The notes under the pieces: model-generated | Database searches by the model: none | The model's input: only the letters and a program-made list of their open reading frames with translations | Told to the model about the DNA's origin: nothing | Made by a program: the position numbers and the translations under genes | Origin: Bacteroidota bacterium | GTDB taxonomy: Bacteria; Bacteroidota; Bacteroidia; Bacteroidales; GCA-2748055 | DNA: 50,762 nucleotides | Reading direction: 5' to 3' | Assembly: GCA_024244665.1 (NCBI GenBank) | Contig: JAAEOI010000095.1 | Coordinates: 1-50,762, forward strand | Shown here: positions 35,420-43,986 of the stretch, piece after piece | Layout: every line of letters begins with the position of its first letter | How positions within the stretch are numbered: position 1 is the first letter of the stretch

Positions 35420-37804
35420 ATGAAAAAGATCATCCTGAATTGCTTAAGCCTGATAGTTTTTTCTTTACCAACTTTTAGTCAGGCAGATGCAGAAAAAACA
35501 GAGGTATTGATCGTGGATGGTTTCAGCAATCACGACTGGAAGCAAACGACTCTTGTTGTCAAAAGCATCCTGGAGAAGAGCGGATTGTTTCGTGTTACCG
35601 TTTCTACTTCACCTTCGGAACCCGGTGATGAAGGGTGGAACTCGTGGAAGCCGGTATTTGATGACTTTGATGTAGTTATCCAGAATAGCAATAACATCCA
35701 TAATAAAGAGATCAGATGGCCCCGTGAAGTGGAAAAATCATTGGAGGATTATGTTAAAACAGGCGGTGGCCTCTTCGTGCTTCACTCTGCTAATAATGCA
35801 TTTGCACACTGGCCTGAATATAACCTTATGATTGGATTGGGCTGGCGATCGCCGGAACAAGGAATTGCCATTCAGGTGGGGGGTGATGGTCAGCTTATAG
35901 AAATCCCCATTGGTGAAGGGAGAAAAACCTACCATGGCCCCAGGAATGATGAGATGATTTGTATACTTAATGATCATCCTATAAACAGGGATTTCCCAGA
36001 GAAATGGCTTACCCCGAATATGGAGCTCTATAAATTTGCCAGGGGTCCGGCCGAAAACCTGACCGTGCTTTCCTATGCCAGGGATGATGAGACAGACATT
36101 AACTGGCCGGTGGAATGGACTGTTGCCTATGGAAAAGGGCGGGTCTATAATTCCAGCATGGGCCATCTTTGGAAAGGTGAGTCCTATCCGCCAGGTTATA
36201 GGTGTGTGGGATTTCAGACCACGATAATCCGGGCCACGGAGTGGCTGGCCACTGGCTTTTCCTCCTATGAGGTGCCAGACAGTTTCCCGACAGAATCGGA
36301 ATTCAGCCTTCAGGAAAGTGACCTTCCAAATATTGTCGTATTCCTGGTTGATGATATGGGTTTAATGGATTCATCGGTGCCTTTTATTACCGATGGCAAT
36401 GGCAATCCGGTTAAACAGGCATTGAATGATTGGTATCAAACTCCCAATATGCAGCGTCTGGCCAATCAGGGAATTCGCTTCAGTAACTTTTATGCCCATA
36501 CAGTTTGTTCTCCAACCAGGGCTTCTCTTATGACCGGTCAGAACTCAGCCCGGCACAGGACTACAAACTGGATCCGGCCCGATAGAAATAATAAGGGAGA
36601 CTTTGGTCCGGATCAATGGAATTGGGAAGGCTTAAGCCATACGACAGTCACCCTGCCCCATATCCTTCAGCATGCAGGGTACAAAACCATTCATATTGGC
36701 AAGGCACATTTTGGTCCCCTGAATACCAGTGGGTCGGACCCCTTAAATCTTGGATTTGATGTTAATATTGGTGGTGGTTCTTATGGCCAGCCGGGAAGCT
36801 ATTATGGGAAGGATGGATATGGCCATATTAAAGGGAGCAGGCCACATGCCGTTCCCCACCTGGAAAAATACCATGGGAAAGAGATCTACTTAACAGAGGC
36901 TTTAACCCGGGAGGCGAGAAGTGAAATTGAAAAATCGCGAATAGAAGAGAAACCCTTTTATCTCTATATGTCGCATTATGCTGTTCATGCTCCATTTCAG
37001 GCGGATCATCGCTTCATGGCCAATTATGCAGATTCTGACAAATCAGTGAAAGCAGAGGCATTTGCTACCATGATCGAGGGGATGGATCAATCATTGGGTG
37101 AGCTTATGGATCTGTTAAATGATCTTGGTATTGCTGAAAACACACTCATTTTCTTCATGGGCGATAATGGCTCCGATGCTCCCCTGGGCAATCAAAATGA
37201 AATCGCATGCTCCGCTCCCCTGAGAGGGAAAAAGGGAAGCAAATGGGAGGGTGGAACCAGGGTGCCATTTATTGCAGCATGGGCCAAGTGTAATCCCGAA
37301 AATAAGTGGCAGAAAAAAATTGGGATAAGACAGGGAGGCATACAGGAACAGCCCGGGTACTGTTACGATATCTTCCCAACCGTTCTTGAATTGTTAGATA
37401 CGCCTTTGCCTGAAAACCACATCCTGGATGGTGGTGATTTATCCATATTACTATCCGGCAAAAAAGATAAGAGCAGGACGGACAAGTTTCTTTCCCATTT
37501 TCCTCACTGGCATCGCAGTAATATGTTTACCACCTATCGGAGTGGTGACTGGAAGATTATTTACCATTATTTCCCTGAGGCCGAAAATATGAGCACTCAT
37601 TACCTGCTGTATAATTTGAAAGATGATCCTTCCGAGTCGCATGATCTGGCTGTGACTTACCCGGAAAAAGTAAGGGAATTGATGCTGGAAATGCTTCATG
37701 AACTGGAGAGTAAATCGGCCCTGTTCCCGGTTAAAGACGGAGTTTCGGTCAGGCCTGTCGTTCCGGAAGAATTGACAGAGGGATCAGGCCAATACAGGAA
37801 CTAA
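35420..37804 (+). CDS. ThuA-sulfatase fusion, secreted
   Basis: A 794-aa two-domain protein. The ATG at 35420 begins a signal peptide ending TFSQ; the frame is open further upstream but would run through the operator. Residues about 27-280 form a ThuA domain (trehalose-utilisation, glutamine-amidotransferase-like fold): VLIVDGFSNHDW, TGGGLFVLHSANNAF, WTVAYGKGRVYNSSMGH. Residues 302-794 form an S1 sulfatase: LVDDMGLMD as the metal site, CSPTR starting at Cys363 followed by ASLMTGQ, IHIGKAHFG, and FMGDNGS. ThuA-like domains in secreted proteins have been linked to glycan processing but the reaction is uncertain. Fusion to a sulfatase suggests both act on one sulfated oligosaccharide. A relic of the same ThuA region is at 22752. 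It diverges from the TIM-barrel operon across the operator. Confidence 0.85.
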   Translation: MKKIILNCLSLIVFSLPTFSQADAEKTEVLIVDGFSNHDWKQTTLVVKSILEKSGLFRVTVSTSPSEPGDEGWNSWKPVFDDFDVVIQNSNNIHNKEIRWPREVEKSLEDYVKTGGGLFVLHSANNAFAHWPEYNLMIGLGWRSPEQGIAIQVGGDGQLIEIPIGEGRKTYHGPRNDEMICILNDHPINRDFPEKWLTPNMELYKFARGPAENLTVLSYARDDETDINWPVEWTVAYGKGRVYNSSMGHLWKGESYPPGYRCVGFQTTIIRATEWLATGFSSYEVPDSFPTESEFSLQESDLPNIVVFLVDDMGLMDSSVPFITDGNGNPVKQALNDWYQTPNMQRLANQGIRFSNFYAHTVCSPTRASLMTGQNSARHRTTNWIRPDRNNKGDFGPDQWNWEGLSHTTVTLPHILQHAGYKTIHIGKAHFGPLNTSGSDPLNLGFDVNIGGGSYGQPGSYYGKDGYGHIKGSRPHAVPHLEKYHGKEIYLTEALTREARSEIEKSRIEEKPFYLYMSHYAVHAPFQADHRFMANYADSDKSVKAEAFATMIEGMDQSLGELMDLLNDLGIAENTLIFFMGDNGSDAPLGNQNEIACSAPLRGKKGSKWEGGTRVPFIAAWAKCNPENKWQKKIGIRQGGIQEQPGYCYDIFPTVLELLDTPLPENHILDGGDLSILLSGKKDKSRTDKFLSHFPHWHRSNMFTTYRSGDWKIIYHYFPEAENMSTHYLLYNLKDDPSESHDLAVTYPEKVRELMLEMLHELESKSALFPVKDGVSVRPVVPEELTEGSGQYRN

Positions 37805-38092
37805 AGATCCTGAAAAATCGTATTTACAGTTCACGAAATGTTGATGTATTTCGGAATAGTTGTATTTGCTGTTCTTATTCAGAGCCTTTCTCACGGTCAT
37901 GGCTGACTCCAGGGATTTCTTTGCCCGCTTGTCATTTTGGCCTGTTAACTTATTTGGAAAAGGAATGTGTTTTTCATACCGGGGTACGGGTATCGAAAGG
38001 ATAAATATATTATTTTGCATCAACTCTGAATCTACCTGTACCCCGAATAAGTTTGAGAAACAAATAAATAGCACATTAATAAACCTGAATTC
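37805..38092. other. Intergenic region between ThuA-sulfatase and GH29
   Basis: A 288-bp gap. On the minus strand a frame of 96 codons (37784-38074) is open and contains charged, protein-like text, but it overlaps the end of the sulfatase and I do not recognise it. No operator-like direct repeat is present. A TATTATTTTG stretch at about 38006-38017 is a possible -7 region for the GH29 gene. No clear terminator was found after the sulfatase. Confidence 0.3.
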
Positions 38093-39433
38093 ATGAGACT
38101 TAAAGGAAATTTTCTTGCAGCTTTAGTTATTTCTATCCTGTGTTCAAACCTGCTGAATGCACAGGAGGGTTATGTACCCACCCGGGAGAATCTGGATAAT
38201 CGGGAGTGGTTCCAGGATGCCAAATACGGCTTATTCGTGCACTGGGGTGTATATTCCATCATGGGCGGTGGAGGTGATGAGGGAATCGCGGAATGGATCA
38301 TGAGTCAAAAGAGTATTCCAATTAAGCAGTATGAGAAATTACCCGGCTTCTTTAATCCCACCCAGTTTGATCCGGCCGAGTGGGTCTCCATGGTAAAAAA
38401 GGCGGGAATGAAGTACATCACCATTACCAGCAAACACCACGATGGTTTTGCTATGTACGATTCCAGGGTGAGTGATTACAACATCGTTGATGCCACCCCA
38501 TATGGGAAGGATGTGATCGGCATGCTCAAGGCCGAGTGCGATCGTCAGGGAATCAAGCTCTTTTTCTACCACTCGCAGCTGGACTGGCACCATCCCGATT
38601 ATGTGCCCCAGGGCCGGACAGGAAAGGAAATTGAGGGTCGCTCCACTGAAGGCGACTGGGACAGCTACATTGATTATATGAACACCCAGCTTTCCGAGTT
38701 GCTCACACAGTATGGCGATGTGGGAGGGATCTGGTTTGACGGCATGTGGGACAAGCCCGATGCAGAGTGGCGACTGGCGGAGACCTATTCGCTGATTCAC
38801 AAGTTTCAGCCTGGAGCCCTGGTTGGGAGCAACCACCATAAGATGCCCTACCCGGGCGAGGATTTTATGATGTTTGAACGCGATCTGCCCGGTGAGAACT
38901 CCATGGGATTTAACAATACGGGTATTTCCACTGATGTGCCCCTTGAGATGTGCGAGACCATGAACGGATCCTGGGGTTTCAATATTGTTGATCAGAACTA
39001 CAAGTCTGTTGAGAAACTGGTGCAGACCATGGTTCGGGCTGCCGGGTATGGAACCAACTTCCTGCTCAACACCGGCCCCATGCCCAACGGGCAGATCCAG
39101 CCCGAGAATGTGGATACTCTTATGGCCATCGGACAGTGGCTGGAAAGCTATGGTGAGACAGTATATGGCACCAGGAAGGGTGCCGTGAAACCGCAGGAGT
39201 GGGGGGCGCTGACAACAAAGGGGCAGACGGTTTATGTGCACGTCCTGGATCCGGGGGAAGGCTCTGTCGAGATAAAAGGATATTTACCGAAAATTAAGTC
39301 AGCCGTGTATTTCGACGACGGCTCAAAAGTTGAGGTGAAAGTGAAGAAAGGTAAAACAGGGTTGGTGCTGAACATTCCGGCAGAGAAGCTAAAGCCCATC
39401 GATACAATCATCGTTTTGGAATTGAGGAAATAA
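38093..39433 (+). CDS. GH29 alpha-L-fucosidase, secreted
   Basis: A 446-aa protein with a signal peptide ending LLNAQ. It has the full GH29 pattern: YGLFVHWGVYSI near the start, ITSKHHDGFAMYDS, GIWFDGMWD with the nucleophile at Asp216, and NFLLNTGPMPNGQI. A C-terminal beta-sandwich (ending IDTIIVLELRK) is present, unlike in the short GH29-like protein at 31571. GH29 enzymes cleave terminal alpha-L-fucose with retention of configuration. The gene is followed 57 bp later by the GH38 gene on the same strand, and both may be one transcript. Together with the GH95 remnant and the sulfatases it points to a sulfated fucose-containing polysaccharide. Confidence 0.92.
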   Translation: MRLKGNFLAALVISILCSNLLNAQEGYVPTRENLDNREWFQDAKYGLFVHWGVYSIMGGGGDEGIAEWIMSQKSIPIKQYEKLPGFFNPTQFDPAEWVSMVKKAGMKYITITSKHHDGFAMYDSRVSDYNIVDATPYGKDVIGMLKAECDRQGIKLFFYHSQLDWHHPDYVPQGRTGKEIEGRSTEGDWDSYIDYMNTQLSELLTQYGDVGGIWFDGMWDKPDAEWRLAETYSLIHKFQPGALVGSNHHKMPYPGEDFMMFERDLPGENSMGFNNTGISTDVPLEMCETMNGSWGFNIVDQNYKSVEKLVQTMVRAAGYGTNFLLNTGPMPNGQIQPENVDTLMAIGQWLESYGETVYGTRKGAVKPQEWGALTTKGQTVYVHVLDPGEGSVEIKGYLPKIKSAVYFDDGSKVEVKVKKGKTGLVLNIPAEKLKPIDTIIVLELRK

Positions 39434-39490
39434 TTCCGGGTTGCCACTGTTTATGGGTAGATTTTTTTGACACTTATTAAAGAGACTGAT

Positions 39491-42400
39491 ATGAAAGGAC
39501 GTAAAATGCTGTTTCTGTGCTTGCTGGTCATTTCAGCAGTACCTCATCCGGTTATTTCTGCTGGTTACCAACCCGATCAGGCAAACAGAATACTCTGGCA
39601 AATAGGTGAACCCGATGATGATAACAGTAGTTTCTACCTGGCGCCAAATCATTTTGATCAGTACGATTTCCCGGGCGTTCATGTGGTTGGTGTCACGGAT
39701 CCCTCAGAAGACTGGCCCTATATTTTGCCGGGAAAACTCGATTCCTGGGCAGGATCTGCCCCCCGGTCGTTTGAGATCCTCTTTTACCTGGAGGAGGTTT
39801 CATCAGGCGGGGAGTGCAGGCTCACCCTGGATCTCCTGGACACACATTCTGCCATGCCCCCTTTGCTAAAGGTGGAAATTAATGACCTTCAATTTGAGCA
39901 TCAGACCAGGGCGGGCGGTAATGACTGGCTCATGGCAGCTCCACGTGGTACCGGAATGGAGCACCTGGCCGTTTTTACCATCCCCTCTCATGCACTGCGA
40001 CCGGGAGAGAACCGGGTCAGGATCAAAGCATTGGAGGGCTCATGGGCACTCTGGGATGCCCTTTGGTTTGAGGCACCTGAAGGGATTGTCGGCGGGAACC
40101 CAGACCCCGGATCGGTGATCCGCTCAATCCGGCAGAAACAGCTGTTGAAACAAGGTGACAATTCGCTGATGAAGCCCCTGGAGGTGGAGATCCTGCATTC
40201 GGACGGAGCAAAAAAAGGCACTATTTTAGTCAGTGGATCATCACCGGTGAAGATGGACCTCTCCCCTGGAGTCAACCGGGTGGAGATATGGATCCCGGAG
40301 ACGGAGGAGCCGCAGGAGGTGAAGGTAGAACTCATGGCCGGGGGGGAATTGCAGGCACTTTCCACCACAATCGTTGAACCAGTCAGGAAGTGGGAGGTGC
40401 ACCTGATCCACCAGACCCACCTGGATATCGGATTTACCCATACGCAGGAGGAGGTACTAAAAATGCAGACCGGATATCTGTACCAGGCCCTGGATTTGAT
40501 AGACAGCACCAGGAATTATCCGGAAGAGGCCCGGTTTAAATGGCATCCCGAGGGGATGTGGGCCATCGATGAGTTCCTAAGGAATGCAAGCCCTGAAGAC
40601 TCCCTGCGGTTTATGAAGGCGCTGAAAGAACAATCCATTCACCTGGATGCCTTTTATGTACACCTGCTGTCAGGACTGGCCACCGGGGAGGAGCTGCTTG
40701 AGCTGGTGAAGCCGGCCAAAATATTTGAAAAGGAGTACGGCATCCCGGTCAAAACAGCCATTGGATCGGACGTTCCCGGCTACTCCTGGGGCATGGTTCC
40801 TGCCATGTCCATGCAGGGCATCCGTTTCTTTAATATGGCGCCCAATAACAACTACAAACTGGGATATCTGTTCCATTGGGCCGATAAACCCTTTTACTGG
40901 CTGGGCCCTGATGGTTACAGCAGTGTACTTACCTGGATGGCATCGCATGCCTATATCTACTTCTGGAACTCGGATGAGAAGCTCAACCGGGTCCCCAGAT
41001 TCCTTGGCAACCTGGAGCGGTCAGGATTTCCATATGAAATTGCCATGCTCAGGTACGAAGTGGGTGGCGATAACGGCCATCCCGATCCCTTCCTGCCCCT
41101 CATGGTGAAGGAATGGAACGAGAAATATGCATTTCCAAGGATCATACTGAGTACCAACTCACAGCTGTATGATACATTTACTGAGCGATATGAGGAGGAT
41201 ATCCCTGTATACAGCGGTGACCTGACTCCCTACTGGGAAGATGGTGCAGCATCAACCGCGGCAGACCTTGCCCTGAACAGGCAAGCGGGCGAGTCTCTGA
41301 TTCAGGCCAGGGCACTTGAGGCAATCCTGCAGCCTGGTTCACTGGATGCAAGGGATGTTGATGATGCATGGAACAAGATTATCATGTACGATGAACATAC
41401 CTGGGGTGCCTGGTGCAGCAAGAGTGAACCCTACGCCCCGTTTACTGTCAGCCAGGAAAAGTACAAGCAGAAGTTTGCCCTGGATGCATATGATAAAACA
41501 AATATGCTTATTGAAGAAGTGCTCCGGGAGGTGGAAAGCCCGGGATCGGGATGGGTGGATGTAGTGAATACCCTGTCATGGCAGCGCTCCGGGCTGGTTT
41601 TCCTTTCCCCTGCACAATCCTCAACCGGGGACAGGGTGCTGGATGATCAGGGAAAGGCAGTAGTCTCCCAGCGGCTTGCTTCGGGTGAGCTTGCATTTCT
41701 GGCAGAACATATCACCGGATTTGGTAGCCGGAAATACAGGATAGAAGAGGGCAAGGCGAAAGAAGCAGGGGGCATCCTGATCAGCGAGAGAGAGATCATT
41801 AGTGATTTTCTAAGCGTTAAGATTGATGGTAAAACAGGTTCAGTCAGAAGTATCCGGATCCTTGATACGGACCAGGAACTGGTAGATACCTCGGTACACC
41901 AGCTTAATGAATACGTATATGTTGAGGGACGGGAAAGCGGCAGGGGCATGCAGTGTACCCCGGAGGATGTTGTGATCAGTGTAGAAGATCCCGGTCCCCT
42001 GGTGGGAACCCTGCGAATTGAATCGGGGGCACCCGGTTGCAGAAGGCTTACCAGGCTGATCAGGCTGGTGATGGGACAGGAGAAGATTGAGATCATAAAC
42101 ACGGTCGACAAGCAAAAGAACCTGGAACAGGAGGGGGTATATTTCGCATTCCCACTGAACATTCCCGGTGGAACGGCCCGGATAGATATTCCATGGGGTG
42201 TGGTACGGCCTGAAACAGATCAGCTTCCCGGGGCAAACAGGAACTATTTTGCGGTTCAGCGATGGATCGATATTTCCAATGAAAATTATGGTCTCACGTG
42301 GGTCACAGCCGATGCCCCGATGATGAAATTTGCCCCTCTTTCCCTGGTGGGCAAAGGAAGGGGTGACAGCGGATTTATGGCAGAATTTGACAGGGCCGGA

Positions 42401-42901
42401 GTGCGGTCGTGGTGGAAAGAATCCATCATTCCCGGTCAGTCGTTCTATTCCTGGGTCATGAACAATCATTGGGAAGTGAATTATAAGGCTTTCCAGGAGG
42501 GGCCGGTCACTTTCAGATATCTTCTATTTCCCCATAAAGGGAGTTTTGATGGATCTGAGGCCGAGAAGAGGGGGCGGGGATTCTGCCAGCCCTTGCAGGT
42601 GATAGAAACAGGACCGTCCTTTCAGGCAGGTGGTTTACCCTTTGTGCTGACCGGGGATCGGGTGGTGGCCACATCCCTCACATCATTGCCCGGAGAAAAT
42701 TCTTACATGGTCAGACTCTACAATCCGGATCCGGGCAAAGCAGCTGCGGAGATTACAGGCATTGAAGAAGCTGAATTGAGCATTCATTATTGCACCCCGT
42801 CCGGTGATCCGACCAGCAAGGCTGAAAACAGGATCGAACTTCCTGGGTACGGAGTCACTACCCTGAGGATCCAGTCATATAAGGCAATGGCGAAATTTTA
42901 A
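39491..42901 (+). CDS. GH38 alpha-mannosidase-like glycosidase, secreted
   Basis: A 1136-aa protein. The ATG at 39491 gives a signal peptide (KMLFLCLLVISAVPHPVISA). A beta-rich region of about 290 residues precedes the GH38 catalytic domain, which starts with the zinc ligands in HQTHLDIGF (His310, Asp312). The nucleophile is probably Asp427 in GSDVPGYSWG, and MYDEHTWGAW supplies a further zinc-binding histidine. Typical C-terminal beta domains follow (VNTLSWQRSGLVF, EIINTVDKQ). GH38 enzymes are retaining alpha-mannosidases; in this subfamily other substrates cannot be excluded. It lies 57 bp after the GH29 gene. Mannose removal would fit a branched heteropolysaccharide, adding to fucose and rhamnose as likely constituents. 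Confidence 0.85.
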   Translation: MKGRKMLFLCLLVISAVPHPVISAGYQPDQANRILWQIGEPDDDNSSFYLAPNHFDQYDFPGVHVVGVTDPSEDWPYILPGKLDSWAGSAPRSFEILFYLEEVSSGGECRLTLDLLDTHSAMPPLLKVEINDLQFEHQTRAGGNDWLMAAPRGTGMEHLAVFTIPSHALRPGENRVRIKALEGSWALWDALWFEAPEGIVGGNPDPGSVIRSIRQKQLLKQGDNSLMKPLEVEILHSDGAKKGTILVSGSSPVKMDLSPGVNRVEIWIPETEEPQEVKVELMAGGELQALSTTIVEPVRKWEVHLIHQTHLDIGFTHTQEEVLKMQTGYLYQALDLIDSTRNYPEEARFKWHPEGMWAIDEFLRNASPEDSLRFMKALKEQSIHLDAFYVHLLSGLATGEELLELVKPAKIFEKEYGIPVKTAIGSDVPGYSWGMVPAMSMQGIRFFNMAPNNNYKLGYLFHWADKPFYWLGPDGYSSVLTWMASHAYIYFWNSDEKLNRVPRFLGNLERSGFPYEIAMLRYEVGGDNGHPDPFLPLMVKEWNEKYAFPRIILSTNSQLYDTFTERYEEDIPVYSGDLTPYWEDGAASTAADLALNRQAGESLIQARALEAILQPGSLDARDVDDAWNKIIMYDEHTWGAWCSKSEPYAPFTVSQEKYKQKFALDAYDKTNMLIEEVLREVESPGSGWVDVVNTLSWQRSGLVFLSPAQSSTGDRVLDDQGKAVVSQRLASGELAFLAEHITGFGSRKYRIEEGKAKEAGGILISEREIISDFLSVKIDGKTGSVRSIRILDTDQELVDTSVHQLNEYVYVEGRESGRGMQCTPEDVVISVEDPGPLVGTLRIESGAPGCRRLTRLIRLVMGQEKIEIINTVDKQKNLEQEGVYFAFPLNIPGGTARIDIPWGVVRPETDQLPGANRNYFAVQRWIDISNENYGLTWVTADAPMMKFAPLSLVGKGRGDSGFMAEFDRAGVRSWWKESIIPGQSFYSWVMNNHWEVNYKAFQEGPVTFRYLLFPHKGSFDGSEAEKRGRGFCQPLQVIETGPSFQAGGLPFVLTGDRVVATSLTSLPGENSYMVRLYNPDPGKAAAEITGIEEAELSIHYCTPSGDPTSKAENRIELPGYGVTTLRIQSYKAMAKF

Positions 42902-42909
42902 TTTGCAAT
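42878..42909 (+). promoter_or_regulatory. Very weak operator-like direct repeat before the SusC/D operon
   Basis: TATAAGGCAAT (42878-42888) and TAATTTGCAAT (42899-42909) start 21 bp apart and share the GCAA core of the reverse-complement half-site consensus (7 and 8 of 11 positions). The expected -7 position does not match TAnnTTTG well. It is listed only because of the exact 21-bp pitch. Confidence 0.2.
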
Positions 42910-42941
42910 TAACTAATATTTAGGTTAATTTTATACTATGT

Positions 42942-42963
42942 TATGTCCATACATATGGACATA
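42942..42963. repeat. Perfect 9-bp inverted repeat upstream of the lipoprotein/SusC/SusD operon
   Basis: Arms TATGTCCAT (42942-42950) and ATGGACATA (42955-42963) flank a 4-nt spacer and end 27 bp before the ATG at 42991. In AT-rich intergenic DNA this could be an operator for a dimeric regulator or a hairpin in the mRNA leader. No T-tract follows, so it is not an intrinsic terminator. Confidence 0.5.
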
Positions 42964-42990
42964 TAAATACTAACCAATAATTATTGAATT

Positions 42991-43875
42991 ATGAAAAAAT
43001 CACACTACTTACTTATGGTAGCGGTAATGGTTGCCGTTGGCCTTACTTTAAGTATTAGCTCCTGCGACAAGGAAGATGATCCGGTCGACACAGCGATTAC
43101 CCTTGACAAAACAGAGACCGGTCCCCATGACATTGGAGAAACGGTTACTGCCACAGTTACTGTTACAGCAGAGGGAGTCACAGCTTTTACCTACTCCAAA
43201 GTTGTAGACCAGGTGAAATCAGACCCTGTTAATGCCATGTCGCATTTATCCCAGTCGGGCAATACCTACACCTATGAATTCTCCTATATTCTCGAGCAGG
43301 GTGATGATGTGGGTACTTTGGGATTTGAATTTGAGGTTACAGACGACCAGGATCTGATCAAGACAGTGGCCATCCTGATCACCACTAACTTATCTGTTCA
43401 GGGAATGTTCGTCAAATACGACTGGAAGATTACTGCTGAGGAATGGCTGGGTGAAAGTGTTCTGGCAGATCATGATGCCGCAAAGACTTTCAGGTTCGAT
43501 AACGAGGGCACCTATGAGGTGGACCTGAGTCCCGATCATGCTGCCTATAACCATCATTTCTGTTATTGGGTTTATAAGGAGACGCCGGAAAACGGGGATA
43601 CCCTGGCTGAGCTTAGGCTGATCAGGAGGCTCCTGTCCGGTGAACAGGGACTTGATGAGAATTATGATTTCAGGATCACCGCAGCCAATGAATCGGAAAT
43701 GACCATGTACTGGGATCTTGCCTTCTGGGGCCTGCTTGATATCAAGCGGACTTTCAAGAGTCAGGCCAAAGGTGCTTTCGAGCCTTATGGAACCGAGGCA
43801 TATGCCGACAGCGTAGCCATGCTCACGGTACTTGATTGTTCCCATATCGATGACAGTTTGCTGGATTTTGAATAG
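42991..43875 (+). CDS. Surface lipoprotein encoded upstream of SusC, function unknown
   Basis: A 294-aa lipoprotein (signal ending ISSC, Cys25) followed by DKEDD, an acidic stretch that often accompanies surface export of Bacteroidetes lipoproteins. Residues about 30-130 look like an Ig-like beta domain (ETVTATVTVTAEGVTAFTYSK), and the remainder is a second domain (YDWKITAEEWLG, TFRFDNEGTYEVDLSPDH) resembling lipocalin-like or substrate-binding folds. It has no catalytic motif I recognise. Its position before susC, where SusE/F-like or other glycan-binding lipoproteins are common, suggests that it binds glycan at the cell surface. It is followed by a terminator-like hairpin at 43919-43963, so the SusC gene may be transcribed by read-through. 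Confidence 0.6.
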   Translation: MKKSHYLLMVAVMVAVGLTLSISSCDKEDDPVDTAITLDKTETGPHDIGETVTATVTVTAEGVTAFTYSKVVDQVKSDPVNAMSHLSQSGNTYTYEFSYILEQGDDVGTLGFEFEVTDDQDLIKTVAILITTNLSVQGMFVKYDWKITAEEWLGESVLADHDAAKTFRFDNEGTYEVDLSPDHAAYNHHFCYWVYKETPENGDTLAELRLIRRLLSGEQGLDENYDFRITAANESEMTMYWDLAFWGLLDIKRTFKSQAKGAFEPYGTEAYADSVAMLTVLDCSHIDDSLLDFE

Positions 43876-43918
43876 CTTACCGATGGATCTTATTATTTAG
43901 TAGAGTATGTAGTAGAGA

Positions 43919-43963
43919 AGCATCCTGGTGGACCAGAGTCGTCATTCCAGGGTGCTTTTTTTT
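43919..43963 (+). terminator. Terminator or attenuator between the lipoprotein gene and SusC
   Basis: Arms AGCATCCTGG (43919-43928) and CCAGGGTGCT (43947-43956) pair over 10 bp with one G:U pair and an 18-nt loop, followed by a run of eight T residues. Only 23 bp separate it from the SusC ATG at 43987, leaving no room for a usual promoter, so partial read-through into SusC is likely. Confidence 0.75.
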
Positions 43964-43986
43964 ATTTTTATATCAATCCTGCCTCA

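Noticed and set aside
37784..38074. A 96-codon minus-strand frame in the gap after the ThuA-sulfatase
   Set aside because: Protein-like but unrecognised, overlaps the sulfatase end and has no clear start signal; kept only as a remark in the intergenic entry.
38339..39241. A 300-codon open frame on the minus strand
   Set aside because: It is antisense to the GH29 gene, whose catalytic motifs are all in the plus frame; no motif is visible in the minus frame.
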